A DNA stretch of 64,000 nucleotides. Origin: Xenoacremonium recifei (Eukaryota > Ascomycota > Sordariomycetes > Hypocreales > Nectriaceae). Location of the stretch: NCBI GenBank assembly GCA_012184525.1, contig WOFQ01000040.1, positions 186,001 to 250,000 of the forward strand, written 5' to 3'. How positions within the stretch are numbered: the first letter of the stretch is position 1; each line of letters starts with the position of its first letter. The notes below the pieces were generated by a model that saw only the letters and a list, made by a program, of their open reading frames with translations, made no database searches and was not told where the DNA came from. The position numbers and the translations under genes are program-made. Below, one piece after another: positions 54,296 to 64,000 of the stretch.

Positions 54296-57200
54296 GGTGG
54301 TGGGATATTGGAGATGCGGATGAATGCAGAGGCAGTTTCGCGATTGAATTGTGGCTGAAGGTAGGAATTATGTAGTCGTTTGCAATTGACTCGAATCCCG
54401 TCAATGGTTGAGGAGCTGTGCGACAGAGCAATCGTACGTTTTCGCAGAATCGGGATAGTGCTGGGTGGGATGGTGCTGCGGTTGTATGTTAGTGAGTTCG
54501 TTGCGTTGATGCTGGAAACAGCGGAGACAGACCGTTGACGCGCCAGCCTGCTGAAGCAAAGAAGGGCTTTGGAGTTGAGATGGAAGATTGAAAACGAATT
54601 CAAGCCAATATGAAGCTCAGCTCGTGGGGAAATGTTTTGAGGAGGGGAGAAAACTGGTGATGGCGAAGTGGAAATCTGGAGTCAGTGGTGCCGTCACAAC
54701 CACCTCAGTATCACAGCGCAGCCACCACTCTCTTCTTCAGTCTAATCCGTATGCGAAAGCCAGCGGACCAGGGTGATGTCGATTGCTGCAGCTACCCATA
54801 AACGACGACGGTCCGTCGAAGCCTACAGGCGAATTCTATCACCTGTCATATTTCGAGAGGGTGCGATCCAGAGGTTTTTGAATGCTGGGGGCACACAGGA
54901 AGCCCGCTGGAAGCACGGCTTGAGGGCAGTCTGGCGCTCTGAATGGTCCGAGGGCAGTTGTAGGGGGGTGAGGGCGGTTCCCTAGCTCCGTAATGGTGGG
55001 GGAGGGGAGTTCAGATGTTGGTTCGTGGTTGGTTCGCTGCGGCGCGCAAGCGTTGAAGCGGATGCAGTGGCTCTCGACGGGTGGGTGCGTGTGCGTCGTC
55101 AAGTATCCGAGACAGTTTCGAAGGAAGCCGCTGTGAGACGACGTACGGGCTGATGGGTGGTCGGAAGGAGATGAGAAGGAAGCAGCGAGATGAGTCCTTT
55201 GGCCGGAGATGAAGAGGATGAGGAGGTGAAGCATGGGAAGGAGAGGAATGGAGCTGGACATGTTGCTCAAGCACAGCAAGCATCTTAGTGGAATGTCACT
55301 TCTGGCAAGGCCCCGAAGCGGCAAGAACGACCCCCGTCATGTGGATGTAGCGCGCCTACTCCTTCGAGCAAAGCACCCGTCCCGTCCGCGGGTGATGGGC
55401 AAGCACGACCAACGCTTCCCGTCTTAGAAGGCGCGCTCCCTGACTCGACAGCTCCAGCTCCAGCGTCAGCTCCATCCCTCCCGTCCGCCCTCGCCTGAAG
55501 TTCTCTCATCTCTCCTCTAACACAAACGAGTCCGGTTTCATTCCGGCTCGCCTATCGACTCTTCCCCGCCATGGATCTCCGCCCGAGAAGCCGTCTCTCA
55601 TCAAACTCCTGCCTGCACATGCCGTGAGTGACCTGCGAAAGTGCCAAGCGCTGACGGACCCGCGCTCGACATTGGTCTGGCCCGCTGCACTATCGTCACT
55701 GGATGAGGCCGCTTCTCTCTCTGCTCTGGTTCTGATGGGAAGAGAGCTCCAGTAGGTCACAAGGTTCTGTTTGATGCGGATAGCCCGTCGGCAAGGCGAG
55801 ACGATCGAGGGCAGTGCTCAATAGCTGCAATCCTGCCAGAAGCTTCGCGGCGGCGGAGTGCGGACGAAAGATACGCCACACGGCAGCCACCCACAGTCCG
55901 CGTCTTGATTGACAGAGATTGAGACTCCATCTGAATACCTCTGGCGGAGAAGCCCACGGTTTCGACGGAGAACACATCGGACCCGTCACACTGCAGCGGC
56001 ACGGGAGACGCGGAGCACTTTCGGCGCACGGAGTTCACCAACTATCACCGTTCTCAGTCAAGCATGCGAGCTAGGCATCTCGCACACACCGAGACTGGCA
56101 AATTTGACTAACGATCTTCTTGATTGCAGCATCATTTCCACGCAGCTCACATGATGAAGCTGCAATGCTACCTGAACCCTAGCTATTACCCCTCAACCCC
56201 TCCATACCAGCGGCGTTATAGACAGCGGCAGCAGCAGCAACATCAGTATCATCATCCTCCTCCACCGCCGTCACCTCTAAAATGCGCCTGCCGTCGCGGC
56301 ATGTGCTAGCCCTCAAACTCGACGGCGCCCGCGCCGGGCCTTTCAGCGTCGACGATGATCTCCGACTCAAAATCCCCTTGTCCACTCGCTGCCCGTGTGT
56401 CCTCGCTCTAGACCTGTCGCGACCCATTGTGGCTGGGCCGCCCGACCTCAGCGCAAGTCGTGATTGGCAAGTCTGGCGGTTTTCGAGCCAAAATCGCCTG
56501 CAAGCCCGTCCCGTTGCATTCGCCTCCTCCGTGTCAAGCGGGCGGGGGCTCTGAGACATCTCATCCCGCTAGGATTAAGCCAGGCCAGCTTATGCCATCG
56601 CAAGCATCTTCTGTGCATGGCCATTGTTCCGCAACAAATGAGGATGTCCGTCAGCATTGAGCACCTTTTCATTTCTCCTGAGTCATTTGATTGATTTTGT
56701 ACCTCCTAAATCGACTGATGTGTTCAATCCCAGTGTTTAACCGAGAGATGCCATGACAAGAGTGTCAACCGTCTCGATTAGTGCCCCGGCATCGTCCTAC
56801 AAACTAGCAGCTCATAGCCTTCAAGCTTGTGCCCCAACATTTTCCACGTGGATAGCCTGTCTCAGGCGCGAAACCTCCGTCAAGTCGGCCTACGTCGGCC
56901 ACTGTTCCGGCTACTCCTATCATAGCGTTCCAGGCTCCGAACCCCATGTCGCAGTAAGCAGTAGCATCGTCTACTGTCGACGCGATGGATGTGTAAATCA
57001 TGGTGGGCTGAAGATCGACTCTGCTAGTCGCCACTCTGCATGCTCCTAGATGGGGAGGTCTGAGATCTCGTTGCGACGCTATTCAGGGGCAAAGCAACGC
57101 TGAATGCTGCTGACACACTCCAGTTCAAGGAACCATTATGAATACGTAGGAAACGGTATATACAACCCATGATTTTGTATTAAACCAGTGCATAGCATGT

Positions 57201-57494
57201 AGAAGAGATACTCTCATCGATCTTCAAAGCAAGAGGTTCCACCTATCCAGTCTATGGCTCAGAATTCACACAAGTCTCATTGTGACATATCTAGAGTTGG
57301 CAGCCAGTACGATGAGCATTTGCTGTTTTGTAGTGACTCTTACGACATACCGAAATGGCTATTTACAAAAAGCAAAACTTCCCGCTAATGCTATAATAGC
57401 TTTATCAAACGCTTTCTTCATCACGAATCCCTCCGTCCGCTTCTTAGATATGCCACCCTCCATCAAGTTACTCTCATGATTAGAACCCTCCCCA
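54296..57494. other. Long gene-free stretch
   Basis: 3.2 kb with no convincing gene. Minus frame 54839-55324 has a hydrophobic segment after an internal Met but then becomes Pro/Ser/His-rich and shows no splice support. A CAG/CAT/CCT-rich patch lies at about 56.2 kb. Confidence 0.5.
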
Positions 57495-58607
57495 TCATAT
57501 GATGAGATTGTCGCCTACCGCCGGAAAACGTTCTTGGCCCCCAGTGTTTCGCACCTCATCCTGCATCATCATTCCCATCGAAAAGTACCAGGCACTGCGG
57601 TATCGAAGATTGGTGATCGCACGCTCCATCCAGGGCTCAGTCCAGGGATGACGGACAGTCATTTCGACCCGCGGCGGCCTGGCTCTGTCTCGCCTTGCTC
57701 TCCTGGCCCGCCAATCAGAACCTACAAGGGCATCCATAGAAAGATCCAGCGCAGACCGACTGAGCGAGTTTTGGTGTCCCCGGTGAGTTGCTGTATTGTG
57801 AAGCTCTTGGGGTTCGAGTTCAGACCGAGGAACTGGTGGAAGTACCAATCCAACCACTTGGGATGCATGCCCAGCGTGTTCAGCATGTTCCTGGTCCGGA
57901 GGGTGAAGATCTCTGAGCACACGCTCAATCCTCCTCCGCACCTCATGTTCGTTTCTGTAAACACGTGGAGGTCCGTATGCGTATGGAATCAAGCCTACTG
58001 CAAGAGCTCTATCGTCAATAGTCCGTTGGTATTCCGCAAGTCTCCTGTCGATGAAAGCAGCAGCGACAATTCGTCCTGCTCTTACAATCGCAGGTTCTGG
58101 CCGTCTAATGAGCATTCCAGATGGATCGCTGTCTTGAGCCACGGGTGCTGAACCCCGCAATCTTCGCCGCCATGTTCTAGCAGAGGGATCAAGTAGAGCA
58201 GGAGAAACGGTTCTGATGTCCCGGGGTAACTCGTTCAAGAGGGCGTTCGTCGGTGCGAAGGCTACCCTGTCCATGTCTCGCTCGTGGGCCCTGTCCATCG
58301 CCATCCTCATGATGGACGCCTCGGCAAGCCGAAGGACGTTCCAAGGAGCCATATGCTGTTCCGCCTGTGTTCTGAAGACTCCAAATCTCGCCCGTGTGGT
58401 AAGAGCAGTACTTTCGGTGGTCGGTCGAACTGTAATAAGCGCGGGCCGCATGTTTTGTATCGCAATGGCCGTGTCATATAGCACATAAACGACACCGAAA
58501 TTGTGTAGCGAGGCAAGGTTTGAGACGCCGTGAGAAATTGGGCGTTCATAAGTTTGACTCCCACTCCTCTGAACCCGGGGTCCGATCCAGCTAGACATGT
58601 GCAGCAT
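57495..58607 (-). CDS. Orphan ORF downstream of heptad-repeat ORF (possible 3' part of one gene)
   Basis: The frame is open from the TAG at 58689-58691 down to 57495 (about 397 codons), but its first ATG is at 58607, giving 370 aa. No domain is recognised. The sequence is Arg/Ala/Pro-rich with segments such as FGVVYVLYDTAIAIQNMRPA, VLRLAEASIMRMAMDRAH and MERAITNLRYRSAWYFSMGM. It is in the same frame as the heptad-repeat ORF immediately upstream, with a single stop codon between them. The two may be one gene with a nonsense mutation, or adjacent genes. The open length argues that it is, or recently was, coding. Confidence 0.5.
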   Translation of the reverse strand: MLHMSSWIGPRVQRSGSQTYERPISHGVSNLASLHNFGVVYVLYDTAIAIQNMRPALITVRPTTESTALTTRARFGVFRTQAEQHMAPWNVLRLAEASIMRMAMDRAHERDMDRVAFAPTNALLNELPRDIRTVSPALLDPSARTWRRRLRGSAPVAQDSDPSGMLIRRPEPAIVRAGRIVAAAFIDRRLAEYQRTIDDRALAVGLIPYAYGPPRVYRNEHEVRRRIERVLRDLHPPDQEHAEHAGHASQVVGLVLPPVPRSELEPQELHNTATHRGHQNSLSRSALDLSMDALVGSDWRARRARRDRARPPRVEMTVRHPWTEPWMERAITNLRYRSAWYFSMGMMMQDEVRNTGGQERFPAVGDNLII

Positions 58608-58688
58608 CCCAGGAGGGTCCGAGCCGGGAACAACTGCCAGGCTGAACGCCAGTATCACGAAGGGGAAGTCGCGCTCGCTCACAGTTAC

Positions 58689-59390
58689 CTAAGCAAACGG
58701 CGTCGCTGTGCGAAGTTGGTAGGTGATTAATGAGCCGTGATGCGGTGACCGAGGCACCGGAGGGTTGTCTGGCTGTTGAGCAGGTGAAGGGGATGGTGGT
58801 GATGACGAGATTCTGATTGGCCTGTCGAAGGTGCCGTCTTGTCCGTCCGCGAGGGTACTATTCTCATCAGAGGGCAATTCTTCAACTTCGATTTGACTAG
58901 AAAGCTCGTTCTCCTCAGCATTTCCCTCATCCTGCTCAGGCGTGGATTCGTCATCAGACGGGGCAAGATAATATGCAGTAAGACGTTCGATCCGTCTAGG
59001 GAGTGTATCGACATGCCTCTGTTCATCAGAAGGCTCATCTCGCTGTTGGACAAGGTTCGTTTCCAGCTGGGAGAGGTTCTGTCCCTGTCGAAAGAGCTCC
59101 CGTTCCTGTTGAAAGAGCTCCCGGTCCCGTTGAAAGAGGTTCGTCCTCTGGTCAAAGATACTCCGTTGCTGTTCAAAGAGGTTTGTCCTCTGTTCAAAAA
59201 TACTCCGTTGCTGTTCAAAGCGGCTTATCCTCTGTTCAAAGAGGTTCCGATCCTGTTCGATAAGGCGCGCCGTATCCAACAGATCTGAAAGGGCTGGTAA
59301 CTCTTGCTCCGAGTCAGCCAGATGCTCGTGGTGGGAGGGATCGTTGTTAGAGGGAGAGTCGTCCGTGTGCTGAGAAGATGGAGGATCCAT
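58689..59390 (-). CDS. Coiled-coil-like protein with ten heptad repeats (233 aa)
   Basis: ATG-started frame ending in TAG. After an acidic, His/Ser-rich start, residues 48-117 form ten consecutive 7-residue units (RNLFEQR, ISRFEQQ, RSIFEQR, TNLFEQQ, RSIFDQR, TNLFQRD, RELFQQE and three degenerate ones). Each has a hydrophobic pair and charged or Gln residues, suited to a long amphipathic helix. The tail is acidic, then Pro/Ser-rich. No known domain. In-frame continuation beyond the stop is described separately. Confidence 0.55.
   Translation of the reverse strand: MDPPSSQHTDDSPSNNDPSHHEHLADSEQELPALSDLLDTARLIEQDRNLFEQRISRFEQQRSIFEQRTNLFEQQRSIFDQRTNLFQRDRELFQQERELFRQGQNLSQLETNLVQQRDEPSDEQRHVDTLPRRIERLTAYYLAPSDDESTPEQDEGNAEENELSSQIEVEELPSDENSTLADGQDGTFDRPIRISSSPPSPSPAQQPDNPPVPRSPHHGSLITYQLRTATPFA
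59040..59249 (-). repeat. 21-bp / 42-bp tandem repeats encoding heptads
   Basis: Ten 21-bp units inside the coding frame. The central copies are most alike as 42-bp pairs (TCCGTTGCTGTTCAAAGAGG-type blocks on the plus strand). The outer units have drifted. Confidence 0.85.
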
Positions 59391-60912
59391 TGCAAAAGAA
59401 ATACCAATAGCTAAGTCGGAGATAACGAATGGTAAAGTATAGACTGGGTTGCGGCCTGTAGCAGCAAGCGGAGGGCCGTTGGAAGAAGCGAGGTTGAAAG
59501 ATTCAAGGGCGAAAAGCTGATGTTACCATATCCAAAAAGTCACAGCTCAAGCTGAAGGAAGGGGCAACTTCACACTTAAATTATTTAGAGAAGTAACACC
59601 TTCGTCAGTCTCATTTATGATAGGGGAAGGTACGAGCCAGAGCTCATGGTAGTGCTGAAAATGGGTCATGATCTTCATATCACGATACGCTCCATTCACT
59701 CAGTTCACAGTTCACATATCTTGACATGCACACCGTCCTCGCCAAAATTTCAGAGTCAAATATGCACTGAACTAAAGTAGGTAAGAAACGAGGTCGGCGT
59801 GGAAGCCGAGGCCCTGGATACAATCCCTTTTGGTCCGTAAAACTCCTGTTATTCCGAAATCCGTTTCACACACATGATTCCCTAATCCGTTCCAACCACC
59901 GTGAAAGACAATGTATAAGAAAAAACTTTTTTTTCCCGTTTTCCCCTTTCCTTTCCCTGAACGTCAAAACTAGACGCCGTCGAACACTGATGAGAGAGCA
60001 ATCGCGAAAAGCCGGAGAAACAGCAATCACGCAGACCAAACCAAGTCCAGGAGGTATATAAGCACGTCGACTTGATCCATGTTTCGCGGCTCATGACCAA
60101 GTCCAATAGGAATGATCCAAACCGTCCAAAGCAGGCTTCAAAGTCGTGTCCAGTCCAGTTATAGTGCAGTGACGAACCAATTCAGCAGACTTCCACTGTC
60201 TCCTGCGCTTGCTTGTATAGGCGGTGCCATGATGGCCCGGAGATGTAAGCTCAAATGTGTCAAGAATTTGATCAAGACCTGGGATCACTTCTCCAAGCAC
60301 AAGGTGCCCGTATAGAGTTGCAAAATATCGATGTTCAAGGCTGCACGTGGCACCAAATGAGGACGGCTTAGCTTCCAAGAACGCTTCCAAGGAAAGGCTT
60401 CAGATGATCAAGGCGTTGTCATGAGCTGGCGTCCACGGGCTGCACGGAGGAGGTGGTGACTAATGGCACGCACAATCTCTAGAAGTACAGAACCACTGGC
60501 TGATGCATGAGACGGTCTGGTATGTGATCAGGTTCTCGGCTGGGACGAGAGCAGTCCAGGCAAATCGGGGGCTGGTCATGGACAGCGCTCTTGCACTGGC
60601 ATCTGCGTATTAAAGTCGTAGAGGTGGTCGAAAATCTTAAACTGGGTATACGTTCATCAAAATAGAGAGGCCCTGAAGTCGTAGGAACTCTCATGAAAAG
60701 AAAAAAATGAAAAAAAAAGGGGGTTGTTGACAGATTCTGTACAGTCTCCAGGTGTCATGGAGCAAGTTGAGAAAGTTGAACGTCAGGTCAGAAACATGAG
60801 GTCATGTCACTCAAACCAGGCAATGATTGTACCTCACCCGCGGCAATTGCAGCAAGGAAATCAGTCATGGTCACCCGAACAGTTCAGATGCAAAATCGTG
60901 GTCATGGAGACA
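59391..60912. other. Gene-free stretch
   Basis: 1.5 kb with A-rich runs near 59.9 and 60.7 kb. It contains the promoter of the heptad-repeat ORF and the 3' flank of the KH gene. No supported gene. Confidence 0.6.
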
Positions 60913-62790
60913 TCACTGTGTTCCCGGAGCAGGGGCACCGGCAGGGGGCGCTCCTTGGCCTCCCTGTTGTTGCTGGCTGTACAGGACGGACTGGTACCAG
61001 AGAGCGAGATAATTCTCGTAGCCACCATCTGTTGCACGTCACGTTAGAACCCGGGGCAAAGTGAATTAGGGAGGCAAATAAAGAATGTTATACTCACATT
61101 GGGCGTACGGATCTTCTGCGTTGCCTGCAGCAGCCGGAGGAGTTTGGTTAGCAGGAGCACTAGATTGCTGCTGATAGTTATTTCGGTCATGTTGATCCTG
61201 GTGGCCACGACCTCCGCGGGGGGGACCAGAGCCTTTCTGACGCTGCGTCTTGGTCAGCCTCTATCAATCAGGGGGATGCGGTGCAACGCGTAGACTTACC
61301 ACTGCTTCCACCTTCTCATCGATAGCTTGCTTGGCTCGAGCAATGCTATCTCGTGTTCCAATCAGAGCAATCTCACGTTGGAGCTCGCCAGGACCAGACG
61401 ATTGGGCCACGTTGATCTTGCAACCGGTAACGTTCTGCATCTCGCGGATGGTTTCACCACCCTTGCCGATGATCATGCCTACCGCGTCAGAGGGGACGTA
61501 AACAGCATCGTTAATCTTGTCATGACCACCTCCTCCTCCTCCCATAGCACCCATATCTCGTGAGCCTTCGTTGGGGCGGCCACCTCCTCCGATCTTCTTG
61601 GTGGCAGGCGGGGCCTCGCCGCGACTATCGCTGTCCACTATCTCCATGATAAAGTCCTTGGCTCGGGCTGCCGCCTCACGAGTACCAATCAGGTTGACTG
61701 GCCGGAGGCCGTTGACGCTCTTGGACTCTCCGACGATATTGATATGGCATCCTGATCGCTCTTGAAGATCTCGAATTGTCTCTCCGCCACGGCCAATGAT
61801 CAGACCGACTGTCCGATCCGGAACCATGATTTGCATGTGATCCTCGCCTTCACGAAGCGCTGCAGCACCGCCTTTGTTGGGGTCACGGGGTTTATCCTGG
61901 GGTCGGTTCAGGGCGCCCATGCCGCTATCGTCAATAATGCGATTGATGGCATCCTTGACCTCTGCACGTCGGTGGCGAGGGCCAGTAATCTTGCACTGAC
62001 GGTACGGACCACCGTCAGTAGCCGCCAGGAACTGGACCCGGCAGTTCGAGTCTGCCTCGATTCGGCGCAGATTCTCTCCCTGTCGGCCAATAATAAGACC
62101 AACTAGGCTCGATTCAATCTGAATAGTTTCCGAATTATCGTCACCTCCTCTCAAAGGAGACCTTTCTCGACCGTTTCCTCGAGGGGAAAAGGTACGGCCG
62201 CGCTGGGGGCCAGGAGAGTAAGATCTCTCACGAGGAAAGTCACGTTCACGTCCATATCCGCCGCGTCGTTCGTCTCTATAAGGATTTGAACCGTCGCGGT
62301 ACTCCTCTCGTGCTGGGGATCGCGATCGTGATCGTCGGTACGGTCGGTCGGAGCCGCCCCTGGAATCGGAGGCATAGACAAGCGGGCGATCGTACGAGGT
62401 AACACCCTTCTCAGCCGCACCAGCCTTCGCACGAGCTATAGCCTCTGCAATGCTCACTGTGCCCGAGTTGACAGGCCTGATCGCGCTCAGATCGACGTTG
62501 CTGCTCGCAGCCGGCGCAGGCAGCCCGTAGCCAACCGGGGCGCCATGGTTAGGAGGAGCGTAGCCAGAGACACCAGGAGGGCCTGGATACGCAGGCGCAG
62601 GCGGCGCAGAGGCACCCGGAGGAGGGTATGCCTGCGGAGGAACTCCAGGAGGGGTTTGCGACGGCGTGCTGACGGGAGGACGCTGCGAGGCTGTGACTTC
62701 AGTTAGGAAAGGGACGTCATTACGATTGTATTCGAGCCTACCGAGAGCAGCCAGAATGCTCTGGATATCTGGACGGGATGGCTCGGCCAT
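60913..62790 (-). CDS. RNA-binding protein with three KH domains (FUBP/KSRP-like)
   Basis: Three exons (62790-61300, 61242-61098, 61028-60913) give 583 aa. A Pro-rich N-terminus and an RS/RG-rich segment (about 140-215) precede three KH domains with GxxG loops: GLIIGRQG (231-238), GLIIGRGG (329-336) and GMIIGKGG (438-445). The C-terminus is Gly/Gln-rich and includes YGGYENYLALWYQS, like the tyrosine motifs of FUBP proteins. Such proteins bind single-stranded RNA or DNA and act in splicing, mRNA stability or transcription. The start at 62790 (MAEPSRPD) is preferred over 62907, whose extra residues look like leader. It is divergent from HAS1. Confidence 0.9.
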
Positions 62791-63573
62791 GACAACACGT
62801 GTTGGAATCTGTGCGTGGGCTATTCTTGTGTAGAGTCGGGAGGGCGAACACGCTCCCTCTTTACTGTGTCGATGATGCGAGACGTTGTGATCAACAGGGC
62901 GAGGCACACGACGTTCTCACGATTCCTCAAGTGCGTTGTGGTAGCCCAAAGCGAGAGAAAAACAGGTTGAAGGTCGCGGAAGTGTTTGTCGGCAACAGAA
63001 GGCGGGAATTAGGGCAGGTTATACCGCGCAGGCTGGGCTGGTCACAATTTTCTGAGCGTAGGTTGAAAGGAGGCTGCCGCACTGGTCCCTTGCGCCACGC
63101 CCACCAGCGACTCTTCTGGCCGCTCAAGGGATCACGTGGCACAACAAGGCGGGTTGGCGCAGGAGGGCGACTGGGCTGGCGAGGAAGGCGCGAGGCGGAA
63201 CAAAGGCTGTGTCGAGGCGGTTCGCGAGGGCGCGCGCGTGAAAGACGAGGACTCGCTCGAGGGTCGCGGTTGCGAGAGGACAAGCCGATTTTGCGAAGAA
63301 AGAAAGAATTCGCAGAATCAAAGCCCGAGTGGCCTTTGCCGCCGATCCACTGCGGGGACTGGGAATTCAATCTGCAAGGACGCGCCTGTCACTCGCCCTA
63401 CTTTAAAGCAATTAGCGTTTCGGCGACCGGAGGAACCTTTGGCCGGTTATCGCAGGGTCACTGATAACCAGACTTTTCTGTCTGCGATAAGAAAAATATT
63501 TCCTAGCGAGCGAGAGAGCGCAGACGGTTTACACCACCCCCGACGATTATCTCACAATATACTCGACCACACC
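62791..63573. promoter_or_regulatory. Divergent promoter of KH-domain gene and HAS1
   Basis: 783 bp shared upstream region, G-rich on the plus strand around 63.1-63.3 kb. The pairing of an RNA-binding protein with a ribosome-assembly helicase could allow co-expression; this is inference. Confidence 0.55.
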
Positions 63574-64000
63574 ATGGACTTCGCCGGCAACAAGAAGCGC
63601 AAGTTCAAGGACGCCAATGGTGTGAAGGCGCCTAATGGCAAGCGATCGGCCTCTTTGTCGTCGCAAAAGACAAAGAAGGTGAAGCGAGTCGAGCCCGAGC
63701 CCCGCGCTGAGCCTGAGCCAGAATCCGAGAGCGACGAAGAGGAGGAAGAGGAAGAGGAGGACAAAGAGGGCAATGGCGGTGAATCCGAAGACGAGAGTGA
63801 CGAGAACGACGAGGATGCGGAAGACGACAAGCCTGAGAACGACGACGAGGAAGACGAGAACGATGCCGGTGCCGACCTACCAGACGGCGGCAAGCTCACG
63901 CTACCTCCCGTAACGGGCGCCGAGGCGAAGTCGTTCAAGGAATTGAACCTTTCCGAGAAGACCATGAAGGCGATCGAAGAGATGGGCTTCACCAACATGA
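63574..64000 (+). CDS. HAS1: DEAD-box RNA helicase HAS1, N-terminal part, cut by window edge
   Basis: The ATG in ACACCATGGAC starts a frame open to the end of the window (142 codons seen). It begins with a basic segment (NKKRKFKD), then a long run of Glu and Asp (about 48-105). It ends with the Q-motif region SFKELNLSEKTMKAIEEMGF TNM, which is characteristic of Has1. Has1 is a nucleolar helicase needed for 40S and 60S ribosome assembly. The helicase core lies outside the window. The acidic N-terminal extension is usual for fungal Has1. Confidence 0.87.
   Translation, partial: MDFAGNKKRKFKDANGVKAPNGKRSASLSSQKTKKVKRVEPEPRAEPEPESESDEEEEEEEEDKEGNGGESEDESDENDEDAEDDKPENDDEEDENDAGADLPDGGKLTLPPVTGAEAKSFKELNLSEKTMKAIEEMGFTNM

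Noticed and set aside
54839..55324. 161-codon minus-strand ORF with a hydrophobic segment after an internal Met
   Set aside because: Rest of the frame is Pro/Ser/His-rich and non-periodic, with a competing frame in the same place. A secreted small protein cannot be excluded but is unsupported.
63552..63998. 148-codon minus-strand Ser-rich ORF
   Set aside because: Antisense of the Glu/Asp codons of HAS1.

Overview
The window reads as chromosomal DNA of a filamentous ascomycete, most likely a Sordariomycete. This is inferred from genes with short introns of about 45-80 nt (GTAAGT-type donors, CTAAC-type branch sites), orthologues typical of Pezizomycotina (PtaB, HbrB, SPX-DASS phosphate transporter, GON7), and moderately GC-rich coding sequence. 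I cannot name the species. No tRNA, rRNA, CRISPR array or intact transposon was recognised.

Left part (1-18.5 kb): a siderophore-type gene neighbourhood. It holds the 5' end of a nonribosomal peptide synthetase (minus strand, running off the left edge), a SidI-like acyl-CoA ligase ending in the peroxisomal tripeptide SKL, a SidF-like GNAT acyltransferase, an AMID-like FAD/NAD(P) oxidoreductase with a mitochondrial-type leader, and a full-length MDR-type ABC transporter. The gene-free stretches between them contain five exact copies of ATCWGATAA, the extended site associated with the iron-regulating GATA factors SreA/SRE. I saw none elsewhere in the window. The simplest reading is an iron-regulated extracellular-siderophore cluster: acyl group activated by the ligase, transferred to hydroxyornithine by the acyltransferase, assembled by the NRPS and exported by the ABC pump.

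Middle part (19-38.7 kb): mostly housekeeping and signalling genes. In order they are an SPX-domain low-affinity phosphate transporter, the HOPS subunit Vps39/Vam6, the KEOPS subunit Gon7, the TORC2-associated HbrB/Bit61 protein, an unrecognised 196-codon ORF, the LIM-binding transcription cofactor PtaB with long glutamine tracts, and two unrecognised proteins.

Right part (40-64 kb): an orphan multi-pass membrane protein, bifunctional 6-phosphofructo-2-kinase/fructose-2,6-bisphosphatase, a secreted-type aspartic protease with an altered second active-site motif, an MGT-type glycosyltransferase, a PaxU-like DUF829 protein, a small cysteine-rich acidic protein, and a gene pair (or one broken gene) with ten heptad repeats and an in-frame TAG between two long open frames. 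At the edge, a three-KH-domain RNA-binding protein and the start of the DEAD-box helicase HAS1 diverge from a shared 0.8 kb promoter. The accessory stretch 44.6-61 kb has several 1-3 kb gaps in which I see no gene.

Exon boundaries are by eye. For every complete spliced gene reported, the summed exon length is a multiple of three.
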